Notes under the pieces: generated by a model
Told to the model about the DNA's origin: nothing
The model's database searches: none
Seen by the model: only the letters and a program-made list of their open reading frames with translations
In this document: positions 45,235 through 55,360 of the stretch, in pieces
Layout: every line of letters begins with the position of its first letter
Position numbering within the stretch: position 1 is the stretch's first letter
Position numbers and translations under genes: made by a program
Origin: Chrysaora quinquecirrha
Taxonomy: Eukaryota; Cnidaria; Scyphozoa; Semaeostomeae; Pelagiidae
NCBI GenBank assembly: GCA_014526335.1
Contig: JACTAT010000170.1
Span: forward strand, 78,139 to 142,138
DNA length: 64,000 nucleotides
Direction: 5' to 3'

Positions 45235-45555
45235 CATTAATTCCCAAAAATTTCGGACGGTTAAATTTTCGTACAAATTAGAGGTCTGAAAATTTAATTG
45301 TCCGAAATTTTTACCATCCAAACTGCTTATGATGAAAACCAACTTGAGTCAAACACTTGGATTTTGATTAATTTTTTTGTTACTCTTTTTTGAATGAAAA
45401 AATATAGTGCAAGACTCGATTTGTTCTATGATCTCTTTTTCGTGTTGTTTTATTTGTCCGAACTTTGTCTGAAACTCAAAATTGTTCGTCCAAAATTAAT
45501 CGTCCGAAAATAAAATGTCCGAAAATTTAACGTCTGAAATTTTTGGGAGTTCATG
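45235..45555 (+). mobile_element. TA-flanked element with TTTCGGAC words, copy 2
   Basis: A 321-bp element with ends CATTAATTCCCAAAAATTTC and GAAATTTTTGGGAGTTCATG, flanked by TA. TCCGAA/TTCGGA words occur seven or more times, clustered toward the two ends. It shares architecture with 31525-32183. Confidence 0.75.
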
Positions 45556-46595
45556 TAACTGTTCTGTCCAAAAGGCTCCGATAGAATCTATATTTCTCGT
45601 ACCGTATCTACGGAGTGACTCCCCTCTGAAGGTTGTACGTCCCGGTTTACTTTTTCGCTTGTTTGCTCGTGTGAGCAGACGAGTCCGATACGCCTTTGTT
45701 CCAGCATTTTTGTTTTCAATAGATTTCATATGGGATTGCGTCTGAAATCCGATACGAAGTCAATCCAGTATCGTGTGAATGGCGCCGTGCAGCAGAATCC
45801 AATCCATATTCCATCACTGTGCCAACAGCAATTTTTTTACGAGTTTGCGCCTTGTCTTTTCCCGATTTCGGAGCGACGGTTGGATGTCGCCTTTCGTTCA
45901 TTTCTTGGGGGCTACTATGACGCGAAGTCGGAAAGGGTTAACCGAGTAAGGCTGACCAACTAAACTTAAGATTTGCATATAATTTTATATTTCCTTATAC
46001 TTCTCTTGATTTTAAATGAAATAGTTAACATTTTCTATTAATTGTACTTTTTCGCTTATTGCATTTTAATTTGTATAATAGTATTAGCATTTCAGACGTA
46101 GACATAGACTTTGATTCCGAGATAAATAGGAAAAATGAGGTAACGATAGTAAGTTACCTCAATTATCCGCAGTTGAAGCATGATAACTTATCTCACTTAT
46201 CACATTTATCTTAGTTATCCGCCCAAGACAAAATATAAAAAATTTTTGATATTCTTATCGCAAAAATTTTTGATATTCTTATTGATTTTTCTACCTTTTC
46301 ACCAACGTAACTTCGCTTTCCTTGGACTGAAAGAATACAGAAGAAGTCTACATCGTATAGCTTAAGAAACTGAGCCAGAATTGAACCCGACGGTAAAATT
46401 TTAGTTTTTATCCACGTTAATTATAAAATTGAAGCAAAATGCAATTTGAAAAAGAGTTGAAAGAAGTTTGATGCTGAGTCAGTTTTATGAATAATTGGAG
46501 CAGTAAATCGTATAGGAGAAAAATCCACAGATTCCCATTGTACCAAATCGCCGTATTTTCAAGACCAAATGCTATGTATGACAATTATCCTAATA
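45556..46595. other. Upstream of MEPCE; no gene
   Basis: A GC-richer stretch (45560-45960) gives open frames on both strands but no domain or splice structure. The remainder is AT-rich. Confidence 0.45.
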
Positions 46596-47698
46596 CACGC
46601 AGTTTTTTTTTATAAGCAACTTCGCTCGGCCCTAGTTCCAAAAGTTGCTTATTTTTGGACCATTTATGGCCAACTGTTAGTAGCAAAAGTTGCTTAATAG
46701 TTGCTTAATTTTAACTGTATCTTTTTTGCCCTAAGAATAGTATAGAGGCTAGAAAAACAGCAAAAGCTAACATTGCACATAAAATGACTGGAATTATTTC
46801 TCCCTGCTGATATTGTTACCATTTGAGACTTGGTATTGAAAGTTAAACGGAACCCCTCAATGAAATGCCTCGCTTAAGGAGAAACACTCCGTTTATATGC
46901 GAGTTTTGATGACAAATGAATGGAAATAGCTTTTATTTTGATCAACCCTTGATTGCTTGCAGTGATATAAATTATAACACAATTAAGGGCGTATTTTTTT
47001 CTCACATTCTGTTTTCAGAAGGTGCCTTCTTTTTTCGGTAGATGTCGAAACGTATTTTTTTGGTACCGTCTTCTGAAAACGGCAGGCTTTGTAGGCCTCC
47101 AAAACCTTCTGCCCCTGAAGCTGGAAGGTTTCGGAGACATCGCAAGGAATCTCGTTCTGAATGTTGTAATTTCATAGTTAATTTCAAACCTTTAGAGATG
47201 ATGTAATCTTGTAAAAACTGTTCAAGTTGAAAATTATGCTGCATAAAGTCACTTAGAACGAAATGTTCACTCAGTTGGTCTATCGGTCTATCTACTCCCC
47301 TCTGTGTCACAGTTCACAACAAAGAAAGCGCTGACTACCATCACGTTTGAAATGTTTTGCAATTTCGCGGGCAACCCTTTAGAAATCATCGGCATCCCTT
47401 AAGAACAGCGCATGCTCAAACAAGTTTCACAAGTGTGGCAACCAAGGAAACGGACGCCTTGTTCGATCTGCCTACGATTTTCGGCAGCCGTGTTTTTTTG
47501 GTAGACGAAACTTTTCCTGCCAAGTCTACAGTTTTCAAAATTCGGAGAGTCTGTCAAAAACAGAAGGTTACCAAAAAAATACCCCCTAAAAAGTTGCTTA
47601 GGTTTTTTTTTCCTGTGGTACTATACGTTGCTCAAATTTTCAGGCCTTCTACGTCTTGGTTGCTTATAAGTGGTTGCTTATAAAAAAAAAACTGCGTG
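46596..47698 (+). mobile_element. TA-CACG element (GTTGCTTA subfamily), split by an insertion
   Basis: Ends CACGCAGTTTTTTTTTATAA-GCAAC and GTTGCTTATAAAAAAAAAAC-TGCGTG are flanked by TA. Left-side words follow the same skeleton as copy 2 (AAAAGTTGCTTAATAGTTGC in place of AAAAGTTCCTTAATAGTTCC). A 599-bp insertion (46987-47585) separates the two halves. Confidence 0.88.
46987..47585 (+). mobile_element. TTAA-type insertion inside the GTTGCTTA element
   Basis: Ends GGGCGTATTTTTTT and the complement of GGGGGTATTTTTTT continue to a shared TTCTGTTTT about 20-30 bp in. It is flanked by TTAA on the left and CTAA on the right. The uninterrupted relative at 56821-57359 lacks this segment. The TTAA target suggests a piggyBac-like mover. 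No transposase was found. Confidence 0.7.
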
Positions 47699-47908
47699 TA
47701 ATCCTACAGTCGAAACCAATTCGTTACTATGATCTAGCAGCTTTCTTACGACAATTCTCTTAGTTATCATACTTATCTCATAGTGGAAACCAGGTTTAAC
47801 TTACGAATCACTCGCAGGGCTCCCTTCGAAAATCCTCAATCAACTCAACAGCCGCTGTTAGGTCGATATTGCGCATTAAAATAGAATCACAATGAACGAT
47901 ATTTGTGG

Positions 47909-50900
47909 TCACGATTGCGGATCAGAGAATGAAAACACAAAACTATTGTCACTAGCTTTAAATCGCCATTTTTCTTCATTAGAAACACGGACATCCTGGC
48001 ACGATTCTCGACTTGAATCATTTTGCTACAAAACAAAAAAAAAAGATTAAATTTATTAAATGTGGCATAAAACTAGCTACATTACAAACCCTGCAAAGAA
48101 CTTAAGGCCAACCTCTATTAAAGCGAATCCAAGATGCACAGGGGGGTAGCTCCGATATGTATGGGTACGGGATGTGCCATTATTTGGGGTACCATTTTAG
48201 GGCTGGAAAATGAATTTTGGGATTTCAAATTTGCTAAAATTACAAGCTTGGGCTATCATTTTTGCTAAGATGATCAATTTTGATAAAGTAGCAATAACTG
48301 CCAAATAAATTTCAGCTGTATAACTCTAAAAACAGACTTTTGAGTATTTCTATGTACTATATTCATATTTCTTTTTTAACTTTGGGGTATACTTTTTAGA
48401 ATTTTCATAAATTTTAGGGTCAAATCTTTATTACGAAAATGGCACACTCCCGTCACTGATCTATTGAAGTTAGCCCTCCGGGCCAAGATGTCATGCTTCC
48501 ATAAAGTCTGTCCTCGTATTTTGACGAAATCATTCCAAGCTCCAAAAGCTTTGCAATTTGCACACCCATCAACAAAATTCCTTCCACTTTTCTCAGTTCA
48601 CCTTGCGAGAAACGTTGCAGTACAGAGAAAATGAAACTATGTAAAACTAGCATCAACAAAAAATTACACGAAGCACTTACCTGTTTGTCCGTTGTCGCGC
48701 CGACTTTTGACTTAATATAAACGCATCGTTTTAATTTATCTTCTGCTATTGCAACGAAATTTGGTTCCTTGCTCGCTAAAAAGGAAATACAAGACATCGA
48801 ATTAGTGTATGGTGCTCGAAAATGCGGAAGTTCAGACAGGCAACGGCGTAATCTGATTGGTTCTTCATCGGTCGGCAAAAGTCGTATTTTTCAACCCATA
48901 TTGACCGGCGTCACCTTGGACCAAAGTCAAAGTTTGAAATAATCTATATAATTTTCGAACACCATATAATAAAGCCTTCATTGATGACTGCTCGATCAAT
49001 GCTGGAAAATATACGAATCTCAGCTCCTTACAACGGTCTGAAAGACGCTTCGGTCCAATCATTTTCCAGCACTGACCTCGCAATCGTTGAATAACAGCAT
49101 GATATAACAGGTTTATTTTAATAATAGGAGAATTTGACAATTCAACCCATGTTTCAATAATATTCATAAATATTCATTTAAAAACACAAATTTTTCCATG
49201 AATGATATTCGACAATACACGTTTTTTTTATAGGAAACCGGTTTATAAGAAACCTAGAACTAGACATCCCGAAAGTTAAGAAACTTTTAGAACTAGGAAG
49301 AAGGAGTTAAGAAACTTAAGTAATTTTTGTGCCAATTTTCCAACATACTGATTTCAAATTTGTGGACGTAGTTATCAATTCTCAAGCATTTCTGTGCGAT
49401 TTCTCGCACCAGCATGGCTAATTCTTTGTAATACAATAATATTAATAATTTGCTTGCTATATTCACGTTTTTTTATCGTTTTTACTGCAATTTATTTCCA
49501 TTAAATTAAGAAACTGTTAAGAAACTTTTAGAACTAAAATTGGGCAAAAAATTAAGAAACTTTTAGAACTAGGCCTCGAGCTAGGTTTCTTATAAAAAAA
49601 AAACGTGTAATAGGATTCGAACCTGGACTGCATGGCCAGTTAGCCAAAAATATTTCCACTGAGCTATAGAGCTCAAAGAAATTGCGAGTAAATCTCCAAG
49701 TCATACAGCCCAAGGCATCCTTCCGTTTAGACTTTTTTGTGTTTCGGCTATGTTGAGCCTTCTTCAACACCATCCACATTTGTATGTATTTGCCATGAAT
49801 GGCGAACACTAGGATAGATCTTTCCATAGAGGCATACCATAACAGATGGGATTCGAACCTGGACTGGATGATCAGAGCGCCAACGACGCTTCCACTGAGC
49901 TATAGAGCTCAATGAAATCGTCGAGTAATTACAGACATACAGACCAAGGCTACAAAAGGGGGCATTTTAATGTGACTTTCACATTTCTTGAATGCTGATA
50001 AAGGTAGACTTCAGGGGCTTCCGAGCGCCACAGATGTTGGCCCATTAAAACTATTACAGACTTATAATTGACATTTACAATACATAGATCAGTATAAAAG
50101 GAACAGAATTAAAAAGCGTACTAAAAAGGCAGAAAATAGCCGACAAACAAAGAGAAACGGGAGGAGTGCTGTAAATTTCAACCCATAAACACACTTCACG
50201 ATCTTCGACATTAAGATTACCAAATACAGAGGAATAAAAAAGGAAAACAATTAAAAACATACTAGTTTTATCTCTTTTCATGTCATCAACCATCTTTTTC
50301 CGATAATTTCCAAATGTGTTGTGCATTATTTGACGCTTCCGGACCTATGAAAAAATTCCAGACCTACATTGGATTTCATTGGTTTGGATTTTCAACTGTG
50401 TCATTGTTTCAGCCAGAGTTAGGCAAATTACAATCCTCTGTTACAAGACTTACATCAATGTTGTAAACATTTGGCACCTATATTACAGTAGAAGTTTATT
50501 GATAGTTTCTTTATTCACAGGGATTAAGCTTTTCTAATTTGCCATTTTAGTGAAGTATCAGTATTACCAATGGCTATGGTATTACAGTCGTTTTGTTTCG
50601 TCAGCCTGTTTAGGGGTGTTAAGAAGTTTCGGAATGTTTAGCCAAGTTTGCTATTAGGTGATGTTCAGTCATGTTTAGTAAATTTTTAGTCCATTTTCCA
50701 GCTAAATTTTGAAATACTGTAAAATAACTGTCACAGGGTTCGTAAGACTGACTGGTTAATTTGTTAACATTTATATTAGAAAGTTATTGGAGTGAGTGGC
50801 CAAGCGGCTTAGTCAGTGTTCGTTATGCAACATTAAGTTTGGTAATGACAAAATCATTTGTGTGATAAGTAAAAAACCTTTCTGAATCGTTGGTAGAACT

Positions 50901-52861
50901 TTTTGTGAGTAAATTCAACCTTAATTGATTGTTGCTCTGTCGCTGATAATCTGAGGAGTGATGGAGGACAAAAGTTTTAGAGCATGACGCAAAATTGCTC
51001 CTTTGTTTTGCAATCACGAACATGCAGTTAGTTCTATACACCTCAAAAAGTATATGTTATTTGTACAGCGATTTCATTAATATTATACCTTTGCAGTCTT
51101 TTCTGATCGTAGTGTCTTGATCATTTTTTGTGCTTTCTGGGCTGACAAAAGAAGCAAATTGTAAAACAGAGACCAATCTAGCCTAGAGATTGAAACCTTA
51201 AATTATCATTGGGCACTGTTTAGAACATATTCCATATCAAATCCATTAGACTTCTATAGCAAAGTCTATAAAACTCTTATCCTAGCCTAGCCAGCAAACC
51301 AAGTCTTAAGGTGCAACTAAATTCAACTTGGGAAGTGAAAGAACACGTCAAATTGAAAATCGTACATAAATACAGTTGCCTGCTTCAAATGAAAAAATTT
51401 TATCATCTCATAGTGAAATGCATTTTCGTCATGAAATGACCATCAAAGACACATTCTAGCAAAATAAAGTTTTGAAAATAACCCCTCCCCCTACAGTCAA
51501 GAGGTCTTGACAGTTGTCAGGACGTGCGCATGCTTGTGGTGAAAAATGATACACAGAAAATACCTTCATCTTTACTTGGCTTTTTGTTTTTCAATCCAAG
51601 CTCTAACTGTTCTATACACCAACAAAGCTCACTTTCAAAGTTATCCTCTTCATCATCCTAGTGAAATATAGTAAATAGTAAATATACTCAGTTTATGTAG
51701 CAGACCCACTTTATAGAAATAGCTGAAATTTAGTTGAATTGTTCAAACAGTGGAATTTCAATTACAGTAGCATCAACAGAAAACTCAACTTTGTAATGTT
51801 TTTAGTATAGCAATTATTGTTTAGGTCTTGGTTAGGATTTTGGGGTTAGGGTAGGGCTTAGGGTTTGAGGGTAAGGATTTTAGGGTTAGAGAATAGGGCC
51901 AGAGTGGAATCCATGTAGCCTACGCTGGAGAAATCCGGTGTGGAATATTGTTGGCGTACTGGTGTGAATCTTTCAGAAAACAATAGCAAACATTACTATT
52001 TTCCGAATAGAACAATGGATCTATTGATTCATTTGATGTGAAAACAATTTTCATTGGCATAATCTCTGGCGTAAAGATTGCATGGATTCCACCCTGGCAA
52101 TAGGGTTAGCTAATACATCAATTTTAGTTTTACAGTGTCCCTGCAAACAATCAAAATTTTATAGAACCAAATTAGTTGCTTTCAAAATTCAGAAAGTAAA
52201 ACGATAAAATCAGAAATGAAATTCATTCAGAACTTCATTAGAAAAATGGGTCTGCTAAAGTGCATGTGGCCCTATCCCAGTCCGCACCAGGGTGCACTCC
52301 ATGTAAACATTACATCGAAGGTACGCCAACGTTCTGAAAATCTACACCAGAAAACAATAAAAATTGTTATTGTTAGACACTCTCACACAAGTTTCTATTG
52401 TTATTTTGCATTTGTCACGCCAATACGCCAAACAAATCCTTCGTCCACACCAAATATCTTCGTTTTGAGCCAAAGTAAATGGAAATGGAATGCAGCCTAG
52501 AGTCTGCAGAATAGGCACCTTTTCAATAAGACCTCCGCGGCACCATTGCCAAGAAACTGCTGCTGCTGCAGGGTCAAAATATGGTTTGAACAAAGGCTAT
52601 TTTGCAGGGCAACAATGGAACAATGATGCGCTGTTGGCTAAAACGAAATGATCATTTGAGCAAAAATATCTCAGGTGCATCAGCATCACTCTAACACTCT
52701 GCAGACTGGTCCCAGCCTAAAAATTCTGAAGAAGACATTTATTCTTCAAGGAATAAAGATGAAGACACCTGCACTTCTTTTTCGGCTTCTTTCTTCCTCT
52801 TTTGTGCCTCTTTCTTTGCCCTTCTTTTTCTTTGCTCTTTGGTTAGGCCGTCAGCCATCAT
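47909..52861 (-). CDS. UPF0488 / C8orf33 homologue (6 exons)
   Basis: Exons: 52861-52769, 51657-51564, 51141-51089, 50344-50263, 48775-48681 and 48025-47909. All are GT-AG with matching phases (0,1,0,1,0), 534 nt, 177 aa. The molecular function of this family is not established. The diagnostic core is intact: ELCWCIEQLELGLKNKKPS, AQKMIKTLRSEKTAK, then VRKRQIMHNTFGNYRKKM, which aligns with the human block ending RQLMHSLFGDYRAQM. The N-terminus is a basic/acidic helix (LTKEQRKRRAKKEAQKRKKE). The C-terminus ends in an aromatic NSFVFSFSDPQS, comparable to the family's FRFNF tail. Two ATGs are adjacent at the start (52861 and 52858). The last two exons are less certain than the central three. A further exon between 52769 and 51657 cannot be excluded. 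Confidence 0.85.
48169..48458. mobile_element. Probable MITE, ACGGGA-TGTGCCAT ends
   Basis: TACGGGATGTGCCATTATT and the complement of AATGGCACACTCCCGT bound about 290 bp of AT-rich sequence with GGGGTA words near each end. No target duplication was recognised. It lies in an intron of the UPF0488 gene. Confidence 0.5.
48805..49115 (+). repeat. Dispersed repeat R3, copy 2
   Basis: Homologous to 35180-35640. It retains a single uninterrupted GGTTCTTCATCGGTC, so it serves as the empty site for the 28-bp palindrome in the other copy. The minus-strand open frame across it is incidental. Confidence 0.75.
49218..49607 (-). mobile_element. TA-CACG element, GTTTCTTA subfamily
   Basis: A 390-bp element in reverse orientation, with ends CACG(T)n ATAGGAAACC and GGTTTCTTATAAAAAAAAAA-CGTG, flanked by TA. 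Internal TTAAGAAACTTTTAGAACTA words occur three times. Here the variable base of GTTNCTTA is T at nearly every site. Confidence 0.92.
49610..49935 (-). repeat. tRNA-derived SINE family S2, copy 2
   Basis: Read on the minus strand it holds TAGCTCAGTGG (A box) and GGTTCGAATCC (B box) twice, at each end of a body with CCATTCATGG and GGCTCAACATAGCC. It starts two bases after the end of the transposon at 49607, sharing its TA. Confidence 0.8.
51825..51900 (+). repeat. Degenerate telomere-like repeat
   Basis: GGGGTTAGGGTAGGGCTTAG, GGGTTTGAGGG and TTAGGGTTAG form a short imperfect TTAGGG tract inside an intron of the UPF0488 gene. It may be an interstitial telomeric remnant or coincidental G-rich sequence. 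Confidence 0.5.
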
Positions 52862-53677
52862 GAAACAAATGGTCTCGGTTGAAGTGTTGTTGTTGCTGCC
52901 AGCTGTTACTTCCAGTATGGTACAGTATATGCCTGTTAGAGTACGGGTTTAACTGTTGTTAATGCCATCAGGAGATTGTTTTATTGTTTATGTCATGATA
53001 GGAGAAATTCGATTTTGATTCGGTGTCATTTTTGGTTTTTTTCTAGATTCTCTTCTCTGCCATATCAATAAGAACAGTAATGGGCATTGATTCTTTGAAA
53101 GAGTCTTCCACTTGTTCAGTAGAACTTTGAATTCCAAGCATAATCTTCATGCATTGAGCCATTAACTGAGTTTGACGGGTCCAAGCAAGATGCCTTCTCG
53201 ACGTTGTGACTTTTCGTTTTCATCTCCCTGTCCTCCCTTTAAGTTAGCATTTGAATTTGGGCTTAGAATTTTTTTTTGCATATTCTTCTTGATTTTGCTT
53301 CCTGTCCATCTGCTCTCTGCTTCTTTTCTTCCATTTCCCTGTGGCTCTTTCTCTGCTATGACAGGTGCATAGGTCTTCAAAATCTGCAACATCTTAGTTG
53401 TTTTGCGTTCACGGTTTCAAATTTATGTCGCGGAAAGAATTTTCAAAGCCAATCCAATAGATATATGAAATTAAGCAGCCTGAGTGAAAGTCCTGCTCAA
53501 AATTTGGGGGAGAAACGCCTGAAGTTGTTTGAGCTTGAAAAACGAATTGCACGAAGTTAACTATATTTTCAAAAAGAAAGTTTTTAGAGCCTTTAGTAGG
53601 CTGGAACATGTAACAGAAATGGAATGTAACATAATATTCCGTCAAGGATAATATAATTAGTAATCACGTTTATTCTA
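52862..53677. other. Upstream of the UPF0488 gene; coding-like patch, no gene assigned
   Basis: The minus strand at 53062-53392 has two overlapping frames with protein-like composition (KEPQGNGRKEAESRWTGSKI; and RQTQLMAQCMKIMLGIQSST ending EKRI-stop), possibly one frameshifted ORF. No family was recognised. It could be a decayed transposon ORF. Confidence 0.35.
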
Positions 53678-54423
53678 CAGGGTGGCCGAAAAAGAGGGAC
53701 CCCCAAGCTAAATAATTAATAAATAATTTATTCTTAAGTAGGAATTTCATGAAATTGATACTGCATGATATTCAACTCAAGTAAGATATTTCTTAGAAAT
53801 ATTTTGATAATATGGGTTAACATCTATGAATAAATCGACTTTAAAACTTTTCTATCCAAAAACATATTGTTACAAAATATGCAACTTTATATCCTTGCAC
53901 AATAAAACTGAAATATCAGTAACTCATTCTTTCAGTCAATGATATGTTCAAAATGTCCTCCATCCTGCTCAATACACTTCTTTAATCTGACTGACCATGT
54001 ATTCATGGACCTGACAATTTCGGGCTGTCATAATGATTATCATCCGGGCACGATAACAGTCCACAATGATGGAATATTATGAACGTTGTTTTCTTGCACA
54101 TCCACGAGCTTTTTTAAAGAATCCCAAATCGAATAATCCAAGGGGTTTAAATCAGGGCTATTTACCGGCGACTGATCTATTGTAATAAAATCAGGGACGT
54201 TCACTTCAACAAAATCCTGAGTAGGGCAAAACCTGGATTATCAATTCCGCCAAAACAACAGAGTTTGGTACATCATAAATTTAATATCTAATTGCGCCGA
54301 GATGGAAGCTCTTATTATCAAAATATTACTACAAGATATCACATTTGAGTTGAATATTACCTGGTATAAATTAAATAAAATTCCTCCTTGAGAAAAATTA
54401 TTAACAAATTAAGGGCCACCCTG
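53678..54423 (-). mobile_element. Internally deleted mariner element
   Basis: Ends CAGGGTGGCC and GGCCACCCTG, flanked by TA, bound 746 bp. The minus strand keeps transposase fragments SPDLNPLDYSIWDSLKKLV and a C-terminal RLKKCIEQDGGHFEHIID, typical of mariner/IS630. Frames are broken, the N-terminal half is missing, and the last catalytic-region Asp (SPDLNP) is present. It is dead, but it retains intact ends. Confidence 0.88.
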
Positions 54424-55360
54424 TATATACGGTATAAAGCTAAAATATGTATAAAAATGTAATGCAATGCTGTGATAGTCTGGATTATATCTCTTTGAAT
54501 GAAAGTTTTTTCATAAGATGAGAGAAAATTTAACTTGTACCTTGCCATGCCAAGCGAACACTTATCATGTCATGATCTCAAACGCGCCTGCGCCTCTACC
54601 ATGCTCCAACAATCCTGCTAGGGAAGCTAGAGGATGTTACCTTAATGGCTAGCAGAACAGAATCCGGAATAAAACTACAGCAAGTATGAAAATGTGTATA
54701 TTTTTCATGAATGGCGAACACTAGGATAGATTTTTCCACAAGTGGCATACCACAGAGGGGATTTGAACCAAACTGGCAAACTGTTTGATAATGGCATCCG
54801 TGAATGGCTGCCGTAATATCACTGGAAAATTAAGGTTAGAAAATCCACAATGATGTTCTAAATTTATTTACTTGTCTATCTAACATAAAATGATGTCGTT
54901 CAAAAATTATCAACTTCTTCATGGTGTTTTTTGTTTTAGCTTAGCGAGAAAAACTGCTACTTGAAACAACTTATAGGAGCATGTAACTAATAAATTATTT
55001 AACGTTAACCAACTTTAAAACAAAGATAAGGACAGGTAGAAGAAAGACATGCGTTTTAGGCCAAAATCACAACAACGTCTAAACTTCAGGACTGAAAACT
55101 TTACGAAGTGGAAATAACTTGTCCTCTTGTCTTAAAGAACACTTAACGCCAGAATTCGTTTATGGAATTCGAACTCGTTTAGGAACCGTTAAAATACCAG
55201 AGCTCGAAGTTTAAAATTTTGCTCTTGGATGAGAAGGAACGTTACAATTTGGCTAAATAAACAAACAAGAGATCAAGAAAGGCAGAAAATCCCAAAATCT
55301 TACACAATTTAGACTTTTTCTACAAAAAGCGAATACAACCAACAGACCAGAGAAGGCAAA
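54424..55360. other. Promoter region of the Cys-rich gene; S2 SINE fragment
   Basis: The S2 SINE fragment at 54708-54775 (CATGAATGGCGAACACTAGG) is the only repeat recognised. The region also holds the 5'UTR of the gene that begins at 55361. Confidence 0.5.

Noticed and set aside
48453..48660. Alternative coding frame next to the UPF0488 exon at 48681
   Set aside because: It runs into a MITE-like inverted repeat. The exon at 47909-48025 has the correct phase and a family-like C-terminus instead.
48865..49167. 100-codon minus-strand frame
   Set aside because: It lies wholly inside dispersed repeat R3, whose other copy is not open in that frame.
50787..50815. tRNA-like A box (TGGCCAAGCGG)
   Set aside because: No B box or cloverleaf follows. 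At most it is a fragment of a tRNA-derived repeat.
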